A stretch of 64,000 nt of DNA from Eutypella sp. D-1 (GCA_023313575.1 JAJTTP010000005.1:2604001-2668000), one strand, 5' to 3'; positions 45,509 to 57,472 are shown, counted from the first letter of the stretch. Notes: generated from the sequence alone by a model not told the origin. Numbers and translations: made by a program.

Positions 45509-47391
45509 ACCACCTACTTAAATCAGTGGATGGGGTTGCCCTCTGGGGGTGGTGGTGGTGGTGGGTTTACGGCACCGCCAACTATGGGAGATCATGCATA
45601 CTTGGGCACTTATATGCATATGCGCACAAAAGTCGCACACACCAGAATCACACGGATACGGACATACATATATATACAGGAACAGGCGTTTTGGAGGGGA
45701 GGGGGGGGGGAAGAGGTTACTCAACGGAAGGGGGGTTGTTGGCTTTGCTTTTGGTCCCGGTTTGTATAGAAAGTGGGGATGGATATAAAGAGCTCCAAGC
45801 GATGATGGCCAGCAAAACAACTAACTAGCTAGCCAAACTGGCTGTGCAATTCTACTTCATATCAGGAAAAAGCCATTCTACCGGTGAAATTTTGACATTC
45901 GTTGCCAGTCATCCAAATGGGAGCTGGGCACCATCATCACCATTTCCCGCTTAGAAGGTGGGACGTAGGTAGGTAGAGATGTATTCCTGTAATCGCTAAG
46001 CATCTCTAGGTTTAACAAGCCAAAGCCAAGCACAGCACAGTACAGCACAGTACAGCACCCGGCAAAACCGGCAACAACTGGATTGAGAGCATCGAGCTGC
46101 ATCATCTAGGCCGATTGACTGACTGGCTGAGTGATCTGCCTGCTTAGAACGTACGTCGGTCGGTCGAGTACTTGAAAAATCGATACATACCCGTCCGTAC
46201 AATCATATCATCACATGCCAGCGCTGTAAACCTACAGTAGCAAGTGATAGTCACCCAACCTCTACTAATATATATACGAGACGGCACGTCAAAATTTTGA
46301 AGCAAGTTATTTTTTCTTAAACAAAAGCAGAGAAAATAATGCGTAAATTGTATTCGACGGATGGATGGGATGGGTATATACGACGACAATAATAGAAAAA
46401 TAATATAGCAGCCAAAAGAACGAGAAGAAAAGAAAAGAAAAAAGACAGATCCTGGCAGGCTGCCATCGGAGACGGCAACAACCAGTTATGTTCGCAGTCG
46501 GTCCAGTCGGTCGGTCGATTGGTGGATGGTGGGGGCTGCGCGGGAGGGGGCTGCCATTCATTGTTTTCTCCCACCTGGTCCCCCCTTTTGGTTTCATCCC
46601 TTTTTCTTTCTTTTGCCTCCCAATCCAAGTCGGGGGAGTCCTGTTGTCCAGAGTTTCTGTTTCCTCTTCCTCTCCCTGTCTTCTCTATCATATCCATCCA
46701 TAACGCGGTCGACTACTTTCTTGCTCATTCCTGCACTACACCCCCCCCCCCCCCTTGCCACTACCCAAAGCCTTCCCCCGTTGCTTTCTTCGTCTCATAT
46801 CCTCACTTCGTCTTCTTCCTCCCCTGCCATCTCTGCCTGCCTAGTCCCCACCGCCCTCGCTGTCTACTGTCTCATTCATATCCTTCTATCCCGTCATTAA
46901 TGATTAAGAAACCAAGACCACCCAACCCAGCCAACTAGGCAAGCACAGAAAATCCTAAACGAAAATAAAAACAACGCTTGCTGGCTCTTTGCCGCCATGG
47001 ATACGCTCCTTCCCCACCCATCCAGTGATTCCCCTCTGACGTGTGTATATATGTTATGGTGTGTTCGGTATACTCGTGAAGGAAAAGGGGCACACTCCCC
47101 CGGTGCCGCTCATATCGCGTTGCTCGTCGGGGTATTGTATTTCGAGTTATTATTTGGATGGTGGCGGTTCGGCGGACCCATTGATTATTTCTAGTATGTA
47201 AGTCGAGCGAAGGGGTATTCAAAAAGCAATGCAGAAAGGTGAATCCAGTACTTTAGGCAAGTGGTTTTTCATCCAGAACGATAGAAAGGACAGAATTTCG
47301 TCGAAAGAAGCCGCTACAATCAACCCGCCTTCGTCGAGTCGTCAAACTGGCAACGTTGCATCGGGTCGTCGTTCATGTCGTCGCTCCTCCA
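45509..47391. other. Spacer between convergent IML2 and hydrolase genes
   Basis: 1.9 kb with low-complexity sequence: GGTGGTGGTGGTGG (45547-45562), a G-rich run (45697-45710), TACAGCACAGTACAGCAC-type repeats (46030-46058), GGTCGGTCG repeats (46152-46165, 46505-46516) and a C14 run (46741-46754). No coding frame was supported. Confidence 0.5.
46741..46754. repeat. C14 homopolymer
   Basis: Uninterrupted run of fourteen C in intergenic DNA. Confidence 0.8.
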
Positions 47392-50138
47392 TCACCGACC
47401 CGACCTCATGCTCGCCCTCCCTCTTTCCCTTTCTCGCTCGGTCTCGCCGCCGCTGCGGTTCCCCTTGGTAACCCTGTTCCAGTCGTCCCACTCCTTGGCG
47501 ATTTCCATAAGAACGCCACCCATGACGCTGGCGCTGGCCATGAGCCCGTGGCCCTCGCCCTCGAGGACCCTGACCTCGCACCGCCGCATCGTCTTGCCAA
47601 GCCAGCGCGCGTTGTCGACGGGGACGCGCGTGTCGCGTGTGCCGTGGTGGATGATCACGGGGCGCGTGATGTCGACGTAGCGGAACCCGATGGTGTGGCG
47701 CCGCTCCAGACACACCAGTAGATCGACGGCGGGATTGGCGCCCGTCGTCGCCAGCTCCCAGATGGCGTGCGTGAGACGCGTATCATAAGTCATTTGCCGC
47801 TCCTTATCCGCTATGGCGTCGGTGGCTGCCGCTACAATGGCCGCCTGCTTGGGGTCTAACGGATCGATACTGCTGTCGAGGTTGACGCGGAGAGATTCCA
47901 TACCATCGGGCGGGAACGCCTTTTGAGTCTTGTCGCGTGTGTCTAGCGGTATATTTTCTTTGTCCATCCCTGGAGTAATATCCCGCTTGTTAGCTGCGGG
48001 GGCATCGCGGCCGTTGTTAGCTGCCGCCTTTCGCTTTCCCCGACGTGATTTGTCTTTGGGTAGTGAGCTCGTTAGGGAGCTGCTGGTAGCCGTCATGAAC
48101 GAACTGTTGGCGGCCTTGAGAAACGGGGTAGGCAATGCCCTGAGGATTCGTTGGGAGGTGGGAATGGCGTTCGTAGGCGGAGACGTCGATGCACCAAAGG
48201 TATTCATCTGGGACGGAGGGATCCACGGGGCCAGGAGGTGTATACGGCCACGGATATGCTGGGGCATCCGCAGCGCTGTTGCCAGAGCGTAGATCGCGCC
48301 GGCGGAATGTGCCATGAGCGAGAACTTCGTAATCTTCAGAGCTTGGCAGATGGCATAAACGTCGTCTACGAGTCATTAGCAGTCGTCACAACAATTGATT
48401 GCTGGGCGTATCGGGTATACTTACCAGGCCAGCTGAGAGGCGTGGCAGTGCCATCTGCATAGGGCTCGCTGTCACCAACACCAGGTCTGTCGGGTGTGAT
48501 GAGCCGCAGCTTGAGCGTTAATGCTAGCTCGTCGTAGAAGGCAGTAATGTATCTGGTCAATCCCATGCCGACACAGCAGAAGACGGCCGACCCTTCGGAA
48601 TCGCCAACTTCCGAAAATGATATTACTCTACCTGTTTGGGGATGCCGGATCTTTTGCGATAGCCTAGGAGAGCACAGATACGACTCGACGGCATCGTCAA
48701 CTGAATCGGCGCTCATGGGGCGTTCATAGCCTACTGTAGGTTCGGGCGTGGCCGAATTCTTCTTCCTATCCGCAGCGGGGTCGGGACTCAAGACACCGTT
48801 GGATAGACGCTTGAGCCTCGAACTACTTCGCTTGAGTCTAATGGGATCACCGGGGTCGGGTGTCGTGCGGCCAGTCTTCGCACGATCCGCACTATGGGCG
48901 CTCCGCCTCCTACTCGAATACACTGAAGGGAATGGAGCGCCGTCTTCATCAGGATCGATCGGAGTCACGGCATTTTCTTTGGTAAGATGGCTGTCGTAGC
49001 GAGACATTCTACCGCCGCGGTTCGGCTTGGAGAAATTGGGCATCTCAGAGGTTAGAATGTCTTCTCTTCTCTTCCTCGTGTCGGCTTCCGACTTCGCACG
49101 GCTCGGCTGACGTCTCTTCGAGGTGGTTGATTCACGGGAGCGACCATGTTCTTCATTCTCATGAATGATGCCGCTTTCTCTCGTCGTACGTGAGGAACGA
49201 TGGGAGGACCTCTTTGCATTAGAACCGGTCTTACGGAGGGAGGAATCTCGAGCAGGTATACCGCCATGCTGGAGGTTACTGCCGGGATCACTCGACGGAC
49301 TCATGATGGATGCGTTGCCCTTCGTCTGGGGCTCCTCTTCGTTGATAGGTGTCTCAACAAGTAGTGAATTAGTCCTGGATGATGGGGCGCCAGCGATCCC
49401 ACCGCTACTATGGCGTTTCTTCTCGGCGTCGGTGGCACGTAGTCGTTCCTTGGAGCTCATATACATCAACCCCATTTGACTCCTGGCTTGTTTCTTTCCC
49501 CAGCTATCGCTTGACCGTCGCCTGCGCAATTCGGGGGCTGGGGCCAGACCACGTTCGATTGACAAATTCCCAATGCTGTGGGCGTCATCGCGAGAGGACG
49601 AGGCAGAGCTCCGGGAGGAGGGACGGGAGGAGCGCAAAAGGGATTTCAGGCTACTTCCGGGTTCACGAGGCGACCTGGGGGTTTTCGGGGCGGTCAGAGC
49701 GGAGAAGCCGGAGGGAGGCTTCGCGGTTCGAATGGTAGGAGGGCTGGCAGCGAGTTCATTGAGGTCAATGTCTTCCTCCTGTAACCTATCGAGGGGAGGT
49801 TGGGAAAAGCCTCCGTATTCTATGCCGAAGCTCCCGTTCCTGGGTGAACTGGCAGAAGAAGGGCTAGGAACAGAAAGACTTTGGTTTTCGAAATGATTGG
49901 ATGCGCGTTTTGAGATGACGTCCAAACTAGTAATCAAGGAGGAGATGATCTCAGGAGAGGCAGGTGGGATATTAACCCTCCCAGCTTCTTCGTTGCGATC
50001 GATGCGGAGATGTAGAGAAGGATTGACGCCTCTCCGCCGTGATTGTGATTCATGACGACTCTGACGTGGAACAGGGGGAACGCCGTCGGAAGTGGCATCC
50101 ATAACTGGCGGGATCATGCGGGACAAATACCGGGACAA
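47392..50138 (-). CDS. Alpha/beta hydrolase with long disordered N-terminal region
   Basis: Two exons (50138-48425 and 48365-47392) join (G|AC) across a 59-nt intron to 895 residues. The first about 480 residues are disordered, Ser/Arg-rich, with many RxxS sites (SRPSSRSSASSSRDD, SRTTRESG) that suggest phospho-regulation. The hydrolase domain follows: GRVISFSEVGDSEGSAVFCC, LRLITPDRPGVGDSEPYADG, then DDVYAICQALKITKFSLMAH made by the splice. The nucleophile elbow is AHSAGAIYALA (G/A-x-S-x-G), and a late HHGTRDTRVPVDNARW acid loop is followed by LEGEGHGLM with the catalytic His. A large lid/insert (about 160 residues, Lys-rich: KDKSRRGKRKAAANN) sits between. Substrate is unknown; such fungal proteins are annotated only as hydrolases. 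Start ATG is uncertain: Met at 50138, 50117 or 50102 are all possible. The Arg/Ser-rich end (RERERGRASMRSGR) is unusual. Confidence 0.88.
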
Positions 50139-50162
50139 TGGCGGGACGACGGAGGACAGAGA

Positions 50163-50233
50163 CGACGCAGCAGCCGCAGTAGCAGCCGCAGCAGTAGAGT
50201 GGCGGCAGCAGCAGCAGCAGTAGCAGCGGGAAA
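50163..50233. repeat. CAG/GCA-rich trinucleotide repeat
   Basis: Imperfect GCA/GTA trinucleotide repeats (GCAGCAGCCGCAGTAGCAGC and similar) lie 25-95 nt upstream of the hydrolase start codon. On the sense strand of that gene they read TGC/TAC, so they fall in its 5' UTR or core promoter. Confidence 0.75.
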
Positions 50234-51974
50234 AGCAGCGCAGCGCAACGCAACGTACCTTAGAATGAAACGAAACCTAGAGCGAAATAGGGAGTTTGGG
50301 GAGGGGGTGCCAGGGGAGGCGCCAAAGAAGGAAGGGGATAGACGGGGATAGACGGATTAATGGATCGAGGAGGAGCTGATGAGGATAGTGAGGTAGTATC
50401 ACACCGTCCAATAATTCAACAATTCAATAATTCAATGAACCAATACCTAGGTCAATACCTAGGTAATCCAATAATCCAACCTTGCGCGGATTCTCCTGCA
50501 CGATCCGCTGCTGCGCGCCCGCATATACATATGCAGGAAGAAGTGGGAATTGGGAAAGTGGGTGACCACAAAGTGCTTAGGTAGGTAGGTATGTAAGATG
50601 CGTGAAGTGAGTAACTAAAGTAGGAGGTATTTAGGGGGGGAAAAAAGATCTCAACCTGGAAGTTCGTTGCTGCAGGTGCAGGCCGAGACGACCGAATGAC
50701 CGGGGAAAAAGTCGGGTTGCAACTGCTGCAGAGTCCAGGTCGCCCGGTTACCTATCTAAGTAGCTACCATAAGCCATGAAGGAAGGAAAGATGCAATGAA
50801 TGCACTGAAAACAAGCCAAAGCCAATCCAGAGTCGGAAAGCAAAAAAGCAAATAACCTTAAAGCAGGCCTAGAGAGAGAGATTAATTAACACCTGCACCA
50901 CTTGTAATAATGAACAGCCAATTAATGTCTACATACAATGGCTTGCTAATTGCGAATAGTGTACGGAATACTACCTATTAAAGATGTAATGCGATGTACC
51001 GATACCACCTCAGGAATACGAGAAGCTACCTAAGACGGGTAGCTAGACAGGTACCGAGGCAGTAGTAAGAGTAGTGAGCGTAGTGAGTAGATTACCCTGC
51101 TTGTCTCTCGATGCGACGAGACGCCTCTTTCTTAATGTTTCACTTTCCCATGTCTCATCTGTTTTCAGATCATTGGATGATATGCTATGGACATGCTATG
51201 ATTCGATATGAGTTTGATGTATTTATTTATTTTTATTTTCCAACTTTTTTTTTTGCTTCTCTGCTTTCTTATACGCCTCTCCCGTCGCCGCCACTTCTAT
51301 CCCTTTCGTCCCTTATTTTTTCTTCGTTCTTTCTCCTCGTTGTTCAGGAGACGGGCGGGTACGTAAAATGGATACTTCAAGTTCGTTAAGTAGGAGTAGG
51401 TAAACTGCCGTCCACTATATATGGAGCCCTCCATTAGTAGTATATGCACGTACTATCTACCCAGGTAGGTTTAGTGCATATTGACCTATAGATAATGCAG
51501 GGTTGTGGGGAATAAAAGGAGAGTTGGCAGGGACGGGGCAAAGACCGATTCTAGAAGTGACAGCCCTCAAAACTGGAGGGGCTTTTAGGGAAGGGAGTAC
51601 GGGAATGTCAGAGTGCAGTTAGTTAGAGGTAGAAGAGGTTACCTAACAAAGACCCCATGGACCAGCTGCAACTGCCTGCAGCCTGCAGGTTCCTGGAAAT
51701 ATGGGACCTAGGGGCCTGCATGTTCTGTACCACCTTACTAAGTACCTAAGTACCAACCTTGCACCCAACCCGACCCGGAGACATGCCTTTTTATTTTCTT
51801 TTTTTATAAGTCGTGCCCTCCTCGATCACCTGGGTACTCTCCCTGGTTTTCGGATTCTCAAATTTTCTTCACCTGGGCAGTCATCATCATCATTATCCGG
51901 GTAATGGCTACGACGCCCTAAGATTAAAGCGCTTAAACCTGGCTTCTTCTGTTCGAATCGGGAATACTCCTCAC

Positions 51975-52200
51975 CAAGCTTGGTATAGTGGGTCGGTAGA
52001 GCATACGTTAGCTTGAAGCTTTTTGTCCAATCCTTGTATTATCGGTTTATACCCGGGCACGTACTTGTTAAGGTAAGGGGTTAGCAGCATGGTAAAGCCG
52101 TTTCGTAGCCTAAGAGTGGCAGAGATAAACCTTAAGGATAAATTCGTTTTACACAAGATCAAGACATGCCTACGTCAGGTAGTAAGCAAGATGTCCCCAG
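51975..52200 (+). repeat. Possible degraded tRNA-derived element (SINE-like)
   Basis: TATAGTGGGTCGGTAGAGCA (51983-52002) looks like a tRNA D-arm/A-box, and TTGTCCAATCCTTG (52021-52034) is a weak B-box at roughly tRNA spacing. The downstream 150 nt are moderately GC-rich and non-coding. No tRNA cloverleaf closes, so it is not a functional tRNA. The call is tentative. Confidence 0.25.
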
Positions 52201-54525
52201 AGTCAGAATGTAGTTACGTAGTACATAATAAGCTCCAACCAACTTGAGATGTTCCATCTGCAGGTCTCAAGCTGGAGTTCCTCTACAATACCTAAGTACA
52301 GAGGTAAAGTCGGTAAACCACCTGACTTGTGGAAAACCTGGGCGCTTTGACCCTACTTCTATACTAATGCGGGAATTGGATGATTTGTACTGTGATGCAA
52401 CGTTCTCTCGTTCTCAGTCATCCCACTACATACACTTACATAGGTACGTACAGAATTCCGGGTTCAGGGGTTTTACATGTGAAAACCCTGGTATTGACCA
52501 ATGAGCAAGTGGAATCGGGAATCACATTGAAGGTGATATTTGAAGCAATAGATAGATGTGTGTATAAAATACAACGTACGGAACGATCATTATAAAGGAT
52601 ACGAGCTGCATCTACGTGATATAAGCACTACGAAAAAAGTAATTATCGATAACTACCCTAAATAGGGAAGAAGTTGTGGGCGAATAGGTCTGTCAAAGCT
52701 CTCAACGTCACACAGTCACTTCTTATCTTATTTACGGAGTTGGCGTCTTTTATATGATCGTCAACACGGGATAGGGATCGTATCGGCACGGGACACCATG
52801 GCAACCTATGACAACACTATACCAGGCGGTGATATAAGACAGTTCTCTCGATATTACCAATCGATTGGGTCGCGAGGCTGAGGGCCATGACGGGGCGAGG
52901 ACGGGACGGGGCCTTGTTCTAGAAAACCGGGCCCCTGAATCTAGCGGAAACCCATTTGTGTTCTCCTTTATCCCGAGTCCCTCAGTCAGTCCCGCTCCCA
53001 ACCCCCAAGCCCCTTGTCCTCTCACTCCCCGCCAATAGCTGAGGCCCGAAACTTAAGACCGTTGTTTGTCTCTGCTTGTTACGGGCATGATCTGGTGAAG
53101 TAAAAGGGAGACATACTGCTACTATGGACGTGGTTCACGGAGTAGAGACCACCTTACAGATATGTAAGTAGTGACTAAGAAAACTTATATGGAGAAGGCC
53201 AAGTCTGACACGATAGACTGCCGCCAAAGAAAATTGCTGCCCAACCAGCCGACCAAGACAATGCAGTAATGCGAATATGACAGACAGACAAGGGGGTAAA
53301 GTAGCAGGGGCGCGTGTCCGGGTCCCCATCTCCTGACTAGAAGTGACGGACAGCTGAACCCCGTCAACCACGTGCGAGCTAACTAGTTTGGTGATTTTCT
53401 ATTATCGATAGATAAACCGGGAAGTTAGTTGTCTCGGACATTGGCGGAAATGCGCAGGTAAAATGAACCACGTTAAAGGAAAGACGCACGGCACGGGACG
53501 CGGAGGCCCGGTGTGTAAATCTTTGCAGCTGAAAGACGGGCGCGCTGGCGTCTCTTATGTATATGCCACCCAAGTAGGTATATATACTCTATATAGGTGT
53601 CAGGGATATCCTCGAAAATATCCCGCTCACTTATAATTACCACATAGAGATTCGAAAAGCTGCTGAACGTTACGCCACCAATATACGAAAGTTACCTACC
53701 TGTCAAACCTGTCAAAGAAATGGTGCGGTGCTGGTGGTGCTGGTGGTGCTGCCCGCCTGCCTACCCTGCCCTGCCCGGCGAACTTGACCCCAGGTGATTC
53801 GGAGATTCGTGCCCCACATCGAAACGACACGGAACGGGGGATCCTGACGTGGCCGACAGGGCCCTTGGTAGCTTCCTTTCAAAGTACCTATATCTTCATC
53901 AGCTCTTATCGCGCATACCTTATCGTATATAGAACCTTATCGCGAAACCTTAAAGGCTTAAAGGCTGGCTGGCCTGCTCCTGGCTGGCTAGGTTAACGAA
54001 AAGGGATGGCCACCATTATTATCATTACGTCATATAGCTACGACAACACCACAGCACGTACTTCCAGAAAAAATACACTTCCAGTTTAGTATAATATGCG
54101 AGCCCAAGGCAAACGCATCCATCGCCAGGCCATGATGATGCGCTGGCTTGACACGACAAGGATTAGGGAGGCCACGAGGCAAAAAACTTGATCCTATTTT
54201 CAAATGTTCTGTATAACTACCGATAATAACTACAGCCAACTTGCCTAATGTGATCACATATACGAAGTATAATTCGTGATTATTACTCTACTATATTCTT
54301 TCTGTCATCGCCAGTTCTGTATATCACATTTTGGTTGGATATTGGGTATCAAGCGATCGTAAGACGACAGATATCACCAAATCAATAATAGTTGAGCTTT
54401 TTGTCTCAGCCCATAAAGCGGCTGACATACGTCTTGTTTCCGATATATACATTATTACCACCTTGCTCGGTTACCCGTCCGTCCATCAATCTAAGTCAAA
54501 AAAAGAGGAAGAAAAGGCAGAAGAA

Positions 54526-55575
54526 ATGGACGTGATCCTCTCGCTACCCATAATATCCTACTTCGGGGCGCCGCTGATGACGTCGTGGTCGACGTCGCTG
54601 AACCTGCTATTCTTCTACCTGACGTGGTCGACGCTGGTGCTCTCGCACGGCGCGCTGCGGATCGAGGTGGCGGGGACCCTGGCGGTGCGCCTGGCGCTGT
54701 GGCTGGCGCCGTCGCTGGCCTTCCTGGCCTTTGACACCCTGCTGCCGAGCGTCGCGGCGGGCCTGAAGCTCTACGGGCGGGCATCGCTACCGCCGTCGCC
54801 GCGGAGGGAGCCCGCCGTGCTCGCCCGCCGCGTCGCCCTCGCTCTCTTCAACCTCGTCCTCCTCGCCGCCGCCCAGGCCGCCCTCTCCGCCGCTCTCGCC
54901 GCTCTACCCCCCGCCCTCGCCCGCGCCGCCGGCCACCGCCGCCCCGGATCCCCACAACCCCCCTTTCGCGCCTCTACCACCCTCCCCCTGCCCTGGCAGA
55001 TCGTCCGCCACCTGCTCTCCCTCTACGCCGCCCGCGAGGTCCTCTCCTACGCCGTCCACCGCTACCTGCTGCACGGCTCCGGTCCCCTAGCCCGCCTGCA
55101 TGCCCGCTACGCCCACGCCCGGCGTGGCGGGGCACCGTACGCGCTCGTGACCTACGCGGATCACCCGCTGCCGCTGCTCGTGGCGCGGCTCGTGCCAGGG
55201 TACCTGCCGGCCGCCGTGGCGGTGCGCCCGCACCTGCTGACGTGGTTCCTGTTCACGGCGCTGACGACCGTCGAGGAGACCCTCTCGACCTCCGGCTACG
55301 CCGCCGTCCCGGGCATCCTGATGGCGGGCATCGCGCGCCGAACCGCCAGGCACTACGCCTCTGGCGGCCGCGGGAACTACGGGCCCTCTGGCCTCCTCGA
55401 CTGGATCTGCGGCACCAGCCTCGGCAGCGACGATATTGTCGACGATGTCCGTGATGAGGCCGAGAAGCACCGCCTTACGGAGCGTGGTGAGGATGCCGTC
55501 CGTGACGCCGGCGATTTTGTGAAGGATGGTCTCGATGGCCTCAGGAAGACTCGCAAGGGCCGCAAAAAGGTCTGA
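54526..55575 (+). CDS. Fatty-acid hydroxylase/sterol desaturase-like membrane protein with incomplete His boxes
   Basis: Intronless, 349 residues from ATG 54526 (after a purine-rich leader; an in-frame ATG at 54331 would add 65 unlikely residues). About four to six hydrophobic segments are present, e.g. LNLLFFYLTWSTLVLSHGAL and VALALFNLVLLAAAQAALSA. The family pattern is visible: AVHRYLLHGSGPLARLHARY (HX4H, then a partial second box), a kept DHPLPLLVARLVPGYLP, LTALTTVEET-like FTALTTVEETLSTSGY and the final RHYASGGRGNYGPSGLLDWI. In active members the second and third boxes are HxxHH, each with paired His. Here only single His residues remain, so the di-iron site seems incomplete and the activity is doubtful. 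I recall similar fungal paralogs with the same loss. The C-terminal 60 residues are charged and helical, ending RKTRKGRKKV, a possible ER-retrieval-like basic tail. Very GC-rich compared with flanks. Confidence 0.85.
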   Translation: MDVILSLPIISYFGAPLMTSWSTSLNLLFFYLTWSTLVLSHGALRIEVAGTLAVRLALWLAPSLAFLAFDTLLPSVAAGLKLYGRASLPPSPRREPAVLARRVALALFNLVLLAAAQAALSAALAALPPALARAAGHRRPGSPQPPFRASTTLPLPWQIVRHLLSLYAAREVLSYAVHRYLLHGSGPLARLHARYAHARRGGAPYALVTYADHPLPLLVARLVPGYLPAAVAVRPHLLTWFLFTALTTVEETLSTSGYAAVPGILMAGIARRTARHYASGGRGNYGPSGLLDWICGTSLGSDDIVDDVRDEAEKHRLTERGEDAVRDAGDFVKDGLDGLRKTRKGRKKV

Positions 55576-56462
55576 TTTTTTCAGTTTGGTCGCTTCACGA
55601 TCTGGGCTGGGGGGCTCGATCAACAGAGCGAGCTCCTATGGATTTGCGCCGAGAAGCGGGTAGTGCCTTCGCCGCACATTAGGGACTAGCTAAGCTAGCG
55701 CTCGGCTTTGGGTGGTCGGTTTATGAGTTATGATGGAACGTGTTATGATCGTTATTGGGTATATATTGGTGGTGAAAAAAAGGGTATATTTCATTTCTCA
55801 TGTGCCGATAGACTTATTTCTTTTTGTCATGTCGATTCTCCCAAACTATTGTTCGGGTAAATAAAATAGGACAGATACTTAACCCGTTCTGTTAATATTT
55901 CGTGTCTACACTCATCCTCCATCCCTCATCCTGTAGTAACGGACGAAATGTATATCCAGCTTTTCACGGGGAGACTCATAGCGCTCTGCTGTTCGGTGAT
56001 CGGACATGTCGTGTTGCGTGGTAAGCTGTATCTCACAGATAGGCAGGTGACTGCGAGTCAGTCGCGTAGGACAGCCCAGCTGTGCCACCCCACGTTACGT
56101 ATGCGAACTTCATTGTCACTCGTCTGACGGATCATTGCTACGAGATCCCATGACCAATAGCTAATAGTCCGTAGAGAAGAAAATATAAATACCAGCCTGC
56201 TTTTTGGGAGTTAACCATCCCCCACCCCCTTTTCCTTCGATTGAACTATACATCGAAAGCCATCCACTCTGACGAAGTTCGATGTGGCATGCACTACTAC
56301 CTCGTATTCCTTGCACGTGATATACGACCCTGTGCATATCCTCGAACGTTACGGGAAACCGACAGAAACACGCACTTGCGCATATATTCTTTCCTGGAAA
56401 CATTGCTAGTTCATAAAGCGGACCGGGGCCCAAGCGGCCGATGCCACAGGAAGACACGAGTT
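55576..56462. other. Spacer downstream of the hydroxylase-like gene
   Basis: About 0.9 kb, no supported gene. The first 300 nt are the 3' flank of the hydroxylase-like gene. Confidence 0.35.
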
Positions 56463-56914
56463 ATGTCAGAGGCGGAGACAGGGTCCTCTAATAGGTCTAA
56501 GAAAGAGGATTCGAAGAAAGGGGGGGAGTCGGGCGTGAGTATCTAGTCTCTTTCAACTACCTTATCATCTCCTTCGCCCTCACAGAGCTAGATTACACCG
56601 GCAAGTACATATTAGCCGGCTCTAAGCTAGCTCGCGAGAGATCGCTGCTGACTACAGTAAGGATACAGTACGAAGCCGACAAGGAGAAGAAGTCCCGGGG
56701 AAGTAGCGGTGGTGTCGAGTCTTCCTCGTCAGGTGGAAAGAAGGTAGTCAGGAAAACCAAGAAGAAGAAGAGGAGGAAGAAGGGTTTCAAGAAGGAGTCC
56801 TCCGCCGCCGGCCAGCCGGACCGAAAGAACCCCGAGAACTGGAGTTCCACCGATTCGAGCAGCAGCAGCGCTGGCGAGACGGGCCCATGGAGTTTGCGGG
56901 ATATCCTGGCCTAG
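56463..56914 (+). CDS. Hypothetical small Lys/Ser-rich protein, gene model uncertain
   Basis: A coding-like stretch at 56586-56914 reads ELDYTGKYILAGSKLARERS, then LLTTVRIQYEADKEKKSRGS, a basic run KKVVRKTKKKKRRKKGFKKE and ends SSSSSAGETGPWSLRDILA-stop. A first exon may run from ATG 56463 (MSEAETGSSNRSKKEDSKKG) to a GTGAGT donor at 56535, with acceptor CACAG at 56585. The phases disagree by one base, and exon 1 contains a run of seven G, so either that run is miscounted or the real first exon lies elsewhere. The Lys-rich tract resembles a nuclear localisation signal. No family was recognised. It could be a lineage-specific gene or a decayed one. Confidence 0.4.
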
Positions 56915-57472
56915 CGCTTGTTGATAAAGAAACATACATAACCCCTATTTGGAGTCCCCGGTTAGTAATGCCCGTATGATCTGAGGTTCATCGAGGGTAG
57001 CTGAGGTTGCGGTGGCTAGGCGATACTAGGTTTTGTGCAGTATTCGAGAGGAAGCTAGTGATTGCCTTTCCCCTAACAAGTGTAAAAAAGGGATGTTCTA
57101 CGCGTTTAGGTTTTTACGTGTAGTAATAGGACTACGGGCCATGGCTACATCGTAGTGGGGTGGAGGGGGTTGATAGGCAGGGCATCTCTCCACCTCAGAG
57201 TCGCCCACCTAGTGGTTCTTAATACACCAGTTTCAATATATGATGTCAAAACGGATCACATTAATCCCAGATATGTTGGGGGGAGGAGCGTTCAGATATT
57301 ACATCATTGATTCGACCTGTTATAAAAATTCAAATCTAGATAACCTAATGAACCTTCTGGGTAATCCTCCGTTCAACTGGCTGGTATGCGAGCTATGGAC
57401 AATACACTGCTCCAAGGGCTAGCTTTTCCAACGCTTCCAAATTCTTAGGACCCAAATCCCCTAGAAGCCCGT
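56915..57472. other. Spacer before the DUF1996 gene
   Basis: About 560 nt between convergent genes. No coding frame or repeat was recognised. Confidence 0.35.

Larger units (their letters stand above)
50139..54525. other. 4.4-kb gene-free region with worn repeats
   Basis: The largest gap in the window. From left to right: a GCAGCAG/GTAGCAG trinucleotide block (about 50163-50233) just upstream of the hydrolase start; AATTCAATAATTCAATGAAC-type short repeats with two ACCTAGGT palindromes (50405-50480); and AT-rich DNA. At 51900-52200 there is a stretch with tRNA-like A- and B-box sequences that may be a degraded SINE or other retroelement. TGGTGCTGGTGGTGCTGGTG repeats lie at about 53727-53750. 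No intact gene or transposon protein was found. Confidence 0.5.

Noticed and set aside
55087..55623. 178-codon minus-strand frame opposite the hydroxylase-like gene
   Set aside because: Antisense shadow in very GC-rich coding DNA.
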